Below are positions 1-5,772 of a stretch of DNA of 5,961 nt, one piece after another. Position 1 is the stretch's first letter. Every line of letters starts with the position of its first letter. The stretch is taken from assembly GCA_028751055.1 (NCBI GenBank), contig JAQZDD010000074.1, positions 1-5,961 of the forward strand. The letters run 5' to 3'. The notes under the pieces are model-generated. The model was not told the DNA's origin. It was given only the letters and a program-made list of their open reading frames with translations, and did not search any database. Made by a program: the position numbers and the translations under genes. The DNA is from Euryarchaeota archaeon Ods04 (GTDB lineage Archaea > Halobacteriota > Halobacteria > Halobacteriales > Halorutilaceae).

Positions 1-22
1 ATTCCGCGGCTGTCCAACCGTC

Positions 23-994
23 TCACTCGAAGACGCGCCGTGCCCCCGCGTATCCTTCGACGACCACGTCGGTCGAGTCGCCGACGTAGCAGTAGTCGTG
101 CGGTAGGACTTCGAGTGCCATCGTTCGTATCTCGCCGCCTCCGCGGTCGTCGCCGTCACCGTTACCGCCTCCGTAAGGCTGTGAAAGCTCAGTACCACGG
201 TGCGGCGCGTAACCTTTCCATATCTCGCCAGCGAGTTCGGCGTCGACCTCCGGACGTGTCATCACGTAGACACGCCGCGCCTCCTCGGCTTCGAGTGCCT
301 CGACGGTCACCTTCTCGCCTTCCTCGGCGTCGAGCGCGTCGGCATCGTCCTCGCTGACGGCGACGTAGTCGCGCTCCCTTTCGAGCATTCTGCCTATGCT
401 TACGACGCCGGCTATCTCGCCCCCGACGCGTACGACGTCGCTCCCCTCGACTCCCAGACTGTTCGCCGTCGCGCGCCCCAAGACGATGCCTCTTCCGCCG
501 TCTTGTCTCCGACGTAGACGCGCCTCACCGCTGTCGGTTACGGTCGGTTCGTCCGTCTTCTCCGCGTCGTTGAGCGCGACCCAGCGGTAGAGCGTCCAGT
601 AGTACTCTCCTCTCACGACGAGGTCGGCGAGACGTGCGGAGTCGACTGTCTCCACGCCGAGTTCGCGCGCCGTCTTTTCGGCGTCGGAGTCGAACCTTTT
701 TGCGACTGCGACGGCGCGTTTCTCGCCCGTGCTCACGTCCGACTCATCGACCGTCTCGACAGCTTCGGAGAGCGCGCGTACGGCTTCGGCGTCCGCAGTC
801 TCGGCGACAGACACGACTTCAGTCTCCTCCCTCCCCTCGTCGTCCCGCCGCACGGCGACGAACTCCGCGCCCTCTTCGTCGTACCTGTACGCGACGCCGA
901 AGCCTCTCAGACCCCAGATGTCGAGTACGAACTCCCTGAAGTACGGTGGCTCCAACGCCGCGACCATCTCCTCAACGTGTTCGCGGTCGGTCAT
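23..994 (-). CDS. Degenerate Mrr-like domain fused to Cdc48 N-domain-like barrel
   Basis: This is a 323-residue soluble, acidic protein of unknown function. Residues about 15-128 resemble the Mrr/type IV restriction endonuclease fold. An opening helix (YFREFVLDIW, 18-27) is followed by 'G-F-G-V' and a strand region, and by the closing pattern AVAVAKRFDSDAEKTARELG (94-113) then VETVDSARLADLV, which matches the usual 'vvvtt..f...A...a..l.v.liDg..La.l'. The catalytic D...(E/Q)xK residues are not visible: the expected QxK strand reads VVSVAET (60-66). Residues about 164-245 resemble the Cdc48/VCP N-terminal double-psi barrel: DGGRGIVLGRATANSLGVEG, then SDVVRVGGEIAGVV, then a second half with DYVAV and EEGEKVTVEAL. 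Residues about 245-315, ending in LEVLPHDYCYVGDSTDVVV, could be the second Cdc48 N subdomain, interrupted by a Gly/Asp-rich linker (275-287). No AAA+ module follows. The gene is divergent from the phosphate transporter. Domain calls come from reading motifs, not from a profile search. Confidence 0.72.
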   Translation of the reverse strand: MTDREHVEEMVAALEPPYFREFVLDIWGLRGFGVAYRYDEEGAEFVAVRRDDEGREETEVVSVAETADAEAVRALSEAVETVDESDVSTGEKRAVAVAKRFDSDAEKTARELGVETVDSARLADLVVRGEYYWTLYRWVALNDAEKTDEPTVTDSGEARLRRRQDGGRGIVLGRATANSLGVEGSDVVRVGGEIAGVVSIGRMLERERDYVAVSEDDADALDAEEGEKVTVEALEAEEARRVYVMTRPEVDAELAGEIWKGYAPHRGTELSQPYGGGNGDGDDRGGGEIRTMALEVLPHDYCYVGDSTDVVVEGYAGARRVFE

Positions 995-1016
995 CGGCGT
1001 GTGTAACGCACCGACT

Positions 1017-1024
1017 GACTAACC
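1017..1024 (-). promoter_or_regulatory. Weak TATA-like element for the gene at 23-994
   Basis: On the minus strand GGTTAGTC lies about 23-30 nt before the ATG at 994. This is the right distance for a leaderless haloarchaeal transcript, but the element is only weakly AT-rich, and no Shine-Dalgarno motif precedes the start. The call rests on position only. Confidence 0.2.
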
Positions 1025-1029
1025 TCTTG

Positions 1030-1110
1030 TCCTGCCCGGCTCCAACTGATTTTCGTTCTTTCCATCCTGCCCGGTTCCGACAGACGTTCGTTCTCTCCTG
1101 CACGGTTACG
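1030..1110 (+). repeat. Three imperfect direct repeats upstream of the phosphate transporter
   Basis: Copy 1 (1030-1059) and copy 2 (1065-1094) match at 25 of 30 positions with a 35-bp period. Both begin TCCTGCCCGGYTCC and end TTCGTTCT. A shorter third copy, TCCTGCACGGTTACG (1096-1110), matches the start of copy 2 at 13 of 15 positions and ends where the T-rich TATA-like element begins. The periods (35 and 31 bp) are close to three helical turns. The array occupies most of the divergent intergenic region and is more likely regulatory than coding, but no regulator is identifiable. Confidence 0.7.
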
Positions 1111-1118
1111 TTTTTACG
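1109..1118 (+). promoter_or_regulatory. TATA-like element of the phosphate transporter gene
   Basis: CGTTTTTACG is centred about 28 nt before the ATG at 1142, the spacing expected for a leaderless or very short-leader archaeal transcript. It directly abuts the third copy of the upstream repeat. No Shine-Dalgarno sequence is seen before the ATG. Confidence 0.5.
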
Positions 1119-1141
1119 CCACCGAAACAAAGACTGACCGG

Positions 1142-2344
1142 ATGTCAGTGTCTTTCTGGGCTGTCGTGGCACTTGCTACGGCTACCGGCTTCTTCATGGC
1201 GTGGGTTCTCGGTGCTAACTCCAACTCGCCACCTTTCGCACCCGCCGTCGGCGCGAACGCGATACCCACGATGCGCGCCGCGCTCCTCATAGGCATCTTC
1301 GCCGCCCTCGGCGCGCTTACGCAGGGCGGAAGCATCTCCGAGACAGTCGGCGCGGGTCTGATACTGGGCGTCGACATCGTGCCGCTCGCCGCCGTCGCCG
1401 CACTCCTCACCGCGGCTACGTACATGCTCGTCGGCGTCTACTCGGGCTATCCCGTGCCCGCGGCGTTCGCAACAACAGGTGCTGTCGTCGGCGTGGGTCT
1501 AGCTCTAGGCGGCGACCCGGCGTGGGACACTTACCGACGCCTCGGCACGTTCTGGCTAGCCGTCCCTTTCGTCTCGGGCGGCATCGCGTACACGACGGCG
1601 AAGCTTCTGCGCCGCGACGACGTTCCCGACACTCTCGCGGTTCCTCTCCTTGCCGCCGCTGTCGGGGGCGTTCTGATGAACGTCACCTTCGGCTTCATAC
1701 CTGCGCCCGAAGGACGCGGCACGGTCGCGGGATACGTCTCGCGTCGCGTCGCCGCGCCCGAAGTCGCCGGCGTCGACGCCGCGGCGGTCGTCGTCACTCT
1801 CGTCTTCGCCGCGCTCTCTTTCGCGTACGTCCGCAGGAGCATGCGCGCCTCCGTCGACGCCGGAATCAAACGGTTCCTTCTGATTCTCGGTAGCGTCGTC
1901 GCCTTCTCGTCGGGAGGTTCGCAGGTCGGTCTTGCGACGGGACCTTTGGAGCATCTCGCTCGCACAGAACTCGGTCTGTCCGCCGCCGTCCTTCTTGGCT
2001 TCGGTGCAGTCGGTCTCCTTGCGGGGGCGTGGATGGGCGCGCCACGTCTCCTGCAGGCGACCTCGCGCGAGTACGCACGTCTCGGAGTCAGGCGTTCGAT
2101 AGCCGCTCTCGTCCCCGGCTTCATGGTCGCACAGCTCGCAATCGCTTGGGGAATACCGATTTCGTTCAACAACATCATACTGTCGGGCGTCATCGGCGGC
2201 GGACTCGCTGCGGGTTCGGCGGGTATCTCGCGCGAGAAGATTCTCCGCACGGTCTTCTTCTGGCTCGTCACCCTTTCGTCGTCGGTAGGCGTCGGATACG
2301 TCGTCTACAGCGTTCTTGCCACCCTACTCGGCGGAACCTTGTGA
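1142..2344 (+). CDS. PiT-family inorganic phosphate transporter
   Basis: This 400-residue integral membrane protein is of the PiT (Pi permease) class, which imports phosphate or metal-phosphate by coupling to an ion gradient. It has the family's internal duplication. The first half carries GANSNSPPFAPAVG (24-37) and YSGYPVPAAFATTGAVVG (100-117). The second half carries SSGGSQVGLATGPL (256-269) and GIPISFNNIILSGVIGGG (337-354). Roughly 10-12 hydrophobic segments span the protein, for example 6-26, 69-102, 105-124, 164-185, 212-230, 279-299, 320-338 and 367-396. A central, more polar stretch (186-211) and the basic segment 231-244 separate the halves. The canonical bacterial GANDxANxxG aspartate is Ser here; I recall related archaeal members with the same GANS-type motif. 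The length is usual for archaeal PiT proteins. The ATG at 1142 is supported by the TATA-like element 28 nt upstream. The gene converges on a UspA gene with an 18-bp gap. PiT membership is confident; the exact substrate and coupling ion are not readable. Confidence 0.9.
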   Translation: MSVSFWAVVALATATGFFMAWVLGANSNSPPFAPAVGANAIPTMRAALLIGIFAALGALTQGGSISETVGAGLILGVDIVPLAAVAALLTAATYMLVGVYSGYPVPAAFATTGAVVGVGLALGGDPAWDTYRRLGTFWLAVPFVSGGIAYTTAKLLRRDDVPDTLAVPLLAAAVGGVLMNVTFGFIPAPEGRGTVAGYVSRRVAAPEVAGVDAAAVVVTLVFAALSFAYVRRSMRASVDAGIKRFLLILGSVVAFSSGGSQVGLATGPLEHLARTELGLSAAVLLGFGAVGLLAGAWMGAPRLLQATSREYARLGVRRSIAALVPGFMVAQLAIAWGIPISFNNIILSGVIGGGLAAGSAGISREKILRTVFFWLVTLSSSVGVGYVVYSVLATLLGGTL

Positions 2345-2362
2345 CGTTTCGACGACAAGTAG

Positions 2363-2794
2363 CTACTTTATGACGGTGACTGAGACGGGTGCCTCCGAGA
2401 CTACCTTCGTCGAGACTGTACCGAGAAGACGGCTCGTAACGTTGCCGTCCCCGCTGTGGCTACCCATGACGATGTGGTCCACGTCTGTTTCTTCGACGTA
2501 TTCGAGTATCTCCTCCGCAGGCGTTCCCACTTCGACGGCTATCTTCACCGCTCTTTCCGTTTCCGTAACGCCACTTCCTTTCGCCTTCTTGACGAGTCTT
2601 TCCGCGCGTTTCCTTGCTTCTTCTTTTCGCTCCTCGTCCGTCTCCACGACGCTACCCTCGCTCATCCCTGTGTCGATAGGTGTGACGACGTTGAGCACAG
2701 TAATCTTGCCTCCGTGGACTTTGAGCGCGTAACTGAGGGCATCGAGTGCGAGAGACGAACCGTCGAGAGGCACGAGGACGTGGGACGGTTCCAT
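2363..2794 (-). CDS. Universal stress protein, single UspA domain
   Basis: This is a 143-residue cytoplasmic UspA-family protein (nucleotide-binding alpha/beta fold, usually dimeric). It starts with the typical first strand and loop, HVLVPLDGSSLALDALSYAL. A charged helix rich in Glu, Arg and Lys follows (about residues 52-72), then the region VEVGTPAEEILEYVEETDVDHIVMG. The C-terminal signature reads GSHSGDGNVTSRLLGTVST (111-129) and the protein ends in APVSVTVIK. The family ATP motif is G-2x-G-9x-G-(S/T); here it is G111-3x-G115-9x-G125-T, one residue longer in the first gap. The frame extends to a GTG at 2815, but a TATA-like element lies only about 2-9 nt before that codon and about 26 nt before the ATG at 2794, so I chose the ATG. 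The gene lies 89 bp downstream of the carboxyltransferase gene on the same strand, with its own promoter. The specific stress is unknown. Confidence 0.9.
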   Translation of the reverse strand: MEPSHVLVPLDGSSLALDALSYALKVHGGKITVLNVVTPIDTGMSEGSVVETDEERKEEARKRAERLVKKAKGSGVTETERAVKIAVEVGTPAEEILEYVEETDVDHIVMGSHSGDGNVTSRLLGTVSTKVVSEAPVSVTVIK

Positions 2795-2816
2795 GAACGG
2801 TGTTTTGCCCTCCACA

Positions 2817-2824
2817 GTTATGTA
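2817..2824 (-). promoter_or_regulatory. TATA-like element of the UspA gene at 2363-2794
   Basis: On the minus strand TACATAAC is centred about 26 nt before the ATG at 2794, ideal for leaderless transcription. It sits too close to the alternative GTG at 2815 for that codon to be in the mRNA, so it decides the start. A GGAGGG run lies between them, about 14 nt from the ATG, probably too far for a standard Shine-Dalgarno site. Confidence 0.5.
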
Positions 2825-2883
2825 CCTTGGTAGTGCGGAGACGAGTAGAAAACCGGATGGATAACGTGGTTCGGACGGTTACT

Positions 2884-4464
2884 TCAGACGGGGTTTATGC
2901 TGTGCTTCTTCGGAGGAAACTCCGTATCCTCCTCTTCGGCTCTCTCGACTGCGCGTGCTATCACACCACGCGTCTCCTCGGGTTCCACGACAGCGTCGAC
3001 GCCGACGTTCTCGACGGCGCGCTCCGCGTTGGTACGTTCCGAGAACTCCTCGATAAGCTCCTCACGTTTTGCCTCGGGGTCGTCGGAGTTCTCTATCTCC
3101 TCGCGGTACGCGATGTCTACCGCGCCTTCTATACCCATCGCGGCTATCTCGGCTGTGGGCCAGACTACCGTAACTTCGTTGTCGGTCGAACGTCCGCCTC
3201 CCATCGCAACGTAGCCGAAGCCGTAGCCTCTGCGCAGGACGACGTTGCACTTGGGGACTGTGGCACGGTTGAGTTCAAACGGCAGTTTGGCGGAGTGACG
3301 CGCTATACCCTCCTTCTCGGAGTCGGGTCCCGGTAAGATGCCCGGAACGTCGACCAACGTCACGACGGGCAGACCGAACGCGTCGCAGACTGAGACGAAA
3401 TGCGATGCCTTGTCGGACGCGTCGGCGTCTATGGTGCCCGCCTTGAAACGCGGGTTGTTGGCGACGACGCCGACGGGATGCCCTTCGATACGCGCGAAGC
3501 CCGTCAGTATGTTGCGTGCGTAGTCGGGCTTTATCTCGAAGAAGGAGCCGCGGTCGACGATGCCACCCACGACTGCGTATATGTCGTAGCTCTTCATCTT
3601 GTTGGCGGGCATCACCTCTGTCAGCGCGTCCACTTCGTCCTGCGTCGGCGGTTCGTAGTCTTCCTTCACGGGAGGGTCGTGCTTCGTGTTCCTCGGCAGG
3701 TAAGAGAGGAACATCTTTACGGCGTCGAGACACGTCTCGTCGTCTTCACACGCTAAGTCAGCCATACCCGTCTCGGAGGTCTGCATCTCCGCTCCGCCAA
3801 GTTCCTGTTTCGTGAGGTCGATACCCAAAGCCGCCTTGACGAGCGACGGTCCTGCGACTCCCATCGTGCTCGTGCCCTTGACCATGGGAACGAAGTCGGA
3901 GAGCGCGCCGAAGTTGGTGGCGGCGGCGAAGCCCGGTCCCATCATGGCGGACACCTGTGGCACCCAGCCCGACATAGTCTCCTGTTTGTTTGCGAAGCCT
4001 GCGTCTCCGCGTGCGAAAGGACGCGCGTCCAGCCCTTCCTGTATCCTGTGTCCGCCTCCGTCGTGGAGCATCACGAGCGGATAGCCGTTCTTCAGCGCGA
4101 GGTCGGACACACGGTCGACCTTCCGTCCGCCGGCGTGTCCTATCGAGCCGCCCTTCACCGTAAAGTCGGTTGCGGCGACGGCGACAGGGGTGCCGTTGAC
4201 CTCGCCGACTCCTGTCACGATACCGTCTGCGGGCGCGTCTTCGCGCTCCCAGTCGAACGTCTCAGGCGTCGTGGGTGCGGGCGCGGCTAGCTGTCCTATC
4301 TCGTCGAACGTTCCGTCGTCGCAGAGGTACTCGACGCGTTCGCGTGCCGTCATCTTTCCTTCGTCGTGCTGTCTCTCGACGGCTTCCTGCCGCGCCTCGT
4401 CCTCGACGCTCCGTTTTGCCTCACGGACGCGGTCTACCGCGTCCTCGATGGTTTCGTCGGTCAT
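2884..4464 (-). CDS. Acyl-CoA carboxylase, carboxyltransferase (beta) subunit
   Basis: This 526-residue protein is the carboxyltransferase of a biotin-dependent acyl-CoA carboxylase; it moves a carboxyl group from carboxybiotin to an acyl-CoA (PccB/MmdA-like family). Two crotonase-like halves are visible. The N-terminal half (about 20-258) contains KMTARERVEYLCDDGTFDEI, the loop DGGGHRIQEG (135-144), and GWVPQVSAMMGPGFAAATN leading into DFVPMVKGTSTMGVAGPSLV and QELGGAEMQTSETG. The C-terminal half (about 285-515) has VVANNPRFKAGTIDADASDK, FGLPVVTLVDVPGILPG, RATVPKCNVVLRRGYGFGY (396-414 region) and VWPTAEIAAMGIEGAV. The tail PPKKHSINPV matches the usual KKHGNIP-type end, so the protein is full length. 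The ATG at 4464 is preferred over the GTG at 4497, which overlaps the TATA-like element. No biotin carboxylase or biotin carrier gene lies in the window, so the partner must be elsewhere. Substrate loops deviate from the PCC consensus, so the acyl-CoA substrate is uncertain. Confidence 0.9.
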   Translation of the reverse strand: MTDETIEDAVDRVREAKRSVEDEARQEAVERQHDEGKMTARERVEYLCDDGTFDEIGQLAAPAPTTPETFDWEREDAPADGIVTGVGEVNGTPVAVAATDFTVKGGSIGHAGGRKVDRVSDLALKNGYPLVMLHDGGGHRIQEGLDARPFARGDAGFANKQETMSGWVPQVSAMMGPGFAAATNFGALSDFVPMVKGTSTMGVAGPSLVKAALGIDLTKQELGGAEMQTSETGMADLACEDDETCLDAVKMFLSYLPRNTKHDPPVKEDYEPPTQDEVDALTEVMPANKMKSYDIYAVVGGIVDRGSFFEIKPDYARNILTGFARIEGHPVGVVANNPRFKAGTIDADASDKASHFVSVCDAFGLPVVTLVDVPGILPGPDSEKEGIARHSAKLPFELNRATVPKCNVVLRRGYGFGYVAMGGGRSTDNEVTVVWPTAEIAAMGIEGAVDIAYREEIENSDDPEAKREELIEEFSERTNAERAVENVGVDAVVEPEETRGVIARAVERAEEEDTEFPPKKHSINPV

Positions 4465-4465
4465 C

Positions 4466-4487
4466 CTGTTCTCGGATGCAGGAACAG
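4466..4487. promoter_or_regulatory. Inverted repeat at the carboxyltransferase start, possible operator
   Basis: CTGTTC (4466-4471) and its exact reverse complement GAACAG (4482-4487) are separated by 10 bp. The arms lie between the TATA-like element and the ATG of the carboxyltransferase gene, over the expected transcription start, where an archaeal repressor would often bind. A 6-bp arm can occur by chance, and a weak 5'UTR hairpin is the alternative. Confidence 0.3.
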
Positions 4488-4497
4488 CCTGAGCCAC

Positions 4498-4503
4498 ATA
4501 AAA
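4498..4503 (-). promoter_or_regulatory. TATA-like element of the carboxyltransferase gene
   Basis: On the minus strand TTTTAT (within CGTTTTATG, 4497-4505) is centred about 36 nt before the ATG at 4464, predicting a leader of around 10 nt. The sequence GAGAACAGG just before the ATG could act as a weak ribosome binding site. The element overlaps the alternative GTG start at 4497, which argues against that start. Confidence 0.45.
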
Positions 4504-4550
4504 CGACCGGTGGTCTCGGTGACGCCATATCTCGATGTTCTTACCCTCCG

Positions 4551-4558
4551 CTTATATG
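4551..4558 (+). promoter_or_regulatory. TATA-like element of the tandem UspA gene
   Basis: CTTATATG is centred about 28 nt before the ATG at 4583, as expected for a leaderless transcript. The two in-frame upstream ATGs (4535 and 4556) lie before or inside this element, so they are unlikely to be in the mRNA. Confidence 0.55.
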
Positions 4559-4582
4559 TCGGACGAGCCAGTATGCACCAGC

Positions 4583-5425
4583 ATGAGCACGACTTCGTAT
4601 CAGAACGTCATGGTAGTCGCCGACGGAACCGACACGGCTGTGTCGCACGCTCTCGAAGTATCGGAGAAGTTCGGCTCGAAGCTACACTCGCTGTACGTCT
4701 TCGACCCTTCGACAGCCGACGTTCTGTCGGACGAAGACCGCGCGGGAGCGTTGGAGCAGATGGAGGCGACCGGAACGGAGGAGACGAGCCGTATCGCCGA
4801 ACTCGCAGGCGAACGCGGTATCGACACGGCACGTGCGGTTCGTGAGGGCGTGCCTCACAGAGCCGTCGCGCGTTACGCCGACGAGAAGGGGGTCGACCTC
4901 GTAGTTCTGCGGAGTTCCGGTGCCGACACGCCGGCGAGTCTTCCTTATCGGGCGACGCGTCTCGTCGATGTTCCCGTACTGACGGTGCCGGACTCCGCCG
5001 AAGCCGACGGATACGACAGCATCGTCGTTCCGACGGACGGAAGCGACGAAGCCACGAAGGCTGGCGAACACGCCGTCGCACTCGCGGAGAGGTACGACGC
5101 CGACGTTCACGCCGTCTACGTCGTCAAGTCGGCTATACACGACTACAAGGACGCGCCGAGGAGCATCGTCGGCATGCTCAAGGAAGCGGGCGAGAACGCG
5201 ACCGAAGAGATAGTCTCGCTCGCCGACGACGCAGGTGTCTCCGCTACCAAGACGGTCGTCAAGGGCACGCCTTACAACAAGATACTCCGGCACGCCGACG
5301 ATGTTGAGGCTGACCTCATAGCGATGGGTAAGATGGGACTCGACGCCGACGAGAGGGACTTTATCGGAAGCACGACCGAACGCGTCTTACACGAGTCGGG
5401 CGTACCTGTCCTCTCTGTCGAATAA
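4583..5425 (+). CDS. Tandem-domain universal stress protein (two UspA domains)
   Basis: This 280-residue cytoplasmic protein has two UspA folds in series. Domain 1 (about 7-136) opens with YQNVMVVADGTDTAVSHALE and ends at VPVLTVPDS. Domain 2 (about 144-280) opens with YDSIVVPTDGSDEATKAGEH and ends at GVPVLSVE. Domain 2 carries a textbook nucleotide motif: G249-2x-G252-9x-G262-S263, in the stretch GKMGLDADERDFIGSTTERV. Domain 1 has only SSGADTPASLPYRATRLV (111-128) at that position and lacks the Gly pattern, so it probably does not bind nucleotide. Such tandem Usp proteins can form the Usp dimer arrangement within one chain. The start at 4583 is chosen over in-frame ATGs at 4535 and 4556 because of the TATA-like element at 4551-4558 and because the conserved fold starts right after it. 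The gene is divergent from the carboxyltransferase and converges on the small gene at 5434-5721 with an 8-bp gap. The stress sensed is unknown. Confidence 0.9.
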   Translation: MSTTSYQNVMVVADGTDTAVSHALEVSEKFGSKLHSLYVFDPSTADVLSDEDRAGALEQMEATGTEETSRIAELAGERGIDTARAVREGVPHRAVARYADEKGVDLVVLRSSGADTPASLPYRATRLVDVPVLTVPDSAEADGYDSIVVPTDGSDEATKAGEHAVALAERYDADVHAVYVVKSAIHDYKDAPRSIVGMLKEAGENATEEIVSLADDAGVSATKTVVKGTPYNKILRHADDVEADLIAMGKMGLDADERDFIGSTTERVLHESGVPVLSVE

Positions 5426-5433
5426 AACGTTGT

Positions 5434-5721
5434 TCAGCCGCACTCGGGAACCTTGCCCAAGTCGTCCTCTTCCTTCTCCTCGTCGTCGATACGTAGCCAT
5501 TTCCCGTCGTAGACGTGTATCTGCTGTGTGTTCCACTGGTTTCCCTCTCTGACGGCGACCTCGTACTCTTCACCCGTCCGCAGGTCGTCTATGACTTCCT
5601 TCTTCGACTTCTCGCCGACAGGTTCGCCGTGCACCTTGTTGCTGTATCCGACCGACGTTATCTCGCCGTCGTAGTTCTCGTCAGCGCACTTGACGTACTT
5701 CGTGTCGTTCGTTCCGTCCAT
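5434..5721 (-). CDS. Small acidic DUF3892-like protein
   Basis: This 95-residue protein of unknown function is cytoplasmic, with no signal peptide or membrane segment. It follows the DUF3892 pattern: an opening strand GEITSVGYSN (19-28), then a helix and turn SKKEVIDDLRTGEEYEV (39-55) in the place of the usual 'k.evI..I..G..y.v', a middle strand TQQIHVYDGKWLRIDDEE (65-82) in the place of '...yLRT..d', and an end EEDDLGKVPECG resembling '..DNL..LP.C'. Cys12 and Cys94 sit near the two ends, but a metal or disulfide role is only a guess. The ATG at 5721 is supported by a TATA-like element about 26 nt upstream. It is convergent with the tandem UspA gene. The family match is by motif reading, and no function is established for it that I can cite. 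Confidence 0.75.
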   Translation of the reverse strand: MDGTNDTKYVKCADENYDGEITSVGYSNKVHGEPVGEKSKKEVIDDLRTGEEYEVAVREGNQWNTQQIHVYDGKWLRIDDEEKEEDDLGKVPECG

Positions 5722-5744
5722 GTACCATCCGACAGGGCGCGCCG

Positions 5745-5749
5745 TTAAA
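5745..5749 (-). promoter_or_regulatory. TATA-like element of the DUF3892-like gene
   Basis: On the minus strand TTTAA (within ACTTTAACGG) is centred about 26 nt before the ATG at 5721, consistent with a leaderless transcript. It lies in the 51-bp gap after the upstream gene's stop codon, so the small gene is probably transcribed on its own. Confidence 0.45.
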
Positions 5750-5772
5750 GTTGTAACGCAGGTGGGTAACTA

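Noticed and set aside
1..22. Possible end or start of another gene at the left edge
   Set aside because: Only 22 bases are visible outside the first gene, with no start or stop context that can be judged.
972..1172. A 66-codon minus-strand frame across the divergent intergenic region
   Set aside because: It overlaps the starts of two real genes and its apparent internal repeat (ERTNVCRNRAG / ERKSVGAG) is just the DNA direct repeat translated. The non-coding regulatory reading fits better.
1531..2271. A 246-codon minus-strand frame opposite the phosphate transporter
   Set aside because: It is Arg/Pro/Ser/Thr-rich with no recognisable domain and lies fully antisense to a clear membrane protein gene. 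Long shadow frames are expected in GC-rich DNA with strong third-position bias.
2848..2858. A short T-run (GGTTTTC on the minus strand) after the carboxyltransferase stop as a terminator
   Set aside because: Four T residues without a stem are too weak to call an archaeal terminator.
2800..3336. A 178-codon plus-strand frame opposite the carboxyltransferase end
   Set aside because: It has no family-like motif, an unacidic composition unlike the other soluble proteins here, and is antisense to a well-supported gene.
4505..4515. GACC/GGTC short inverted repeat with an ACCGGT palindrome in the divergent promoter region
   Set aside because: Four-base arms and a six-base palindrome are expected by chance in GC-rich DNA.
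4682..5293. A 203-codon minus-strand frame opposite the tandem UspA gene
   Set aside because: It is an antisense shadow of a two-domain UspA gene, with no TATA-like element and no domain pattern.
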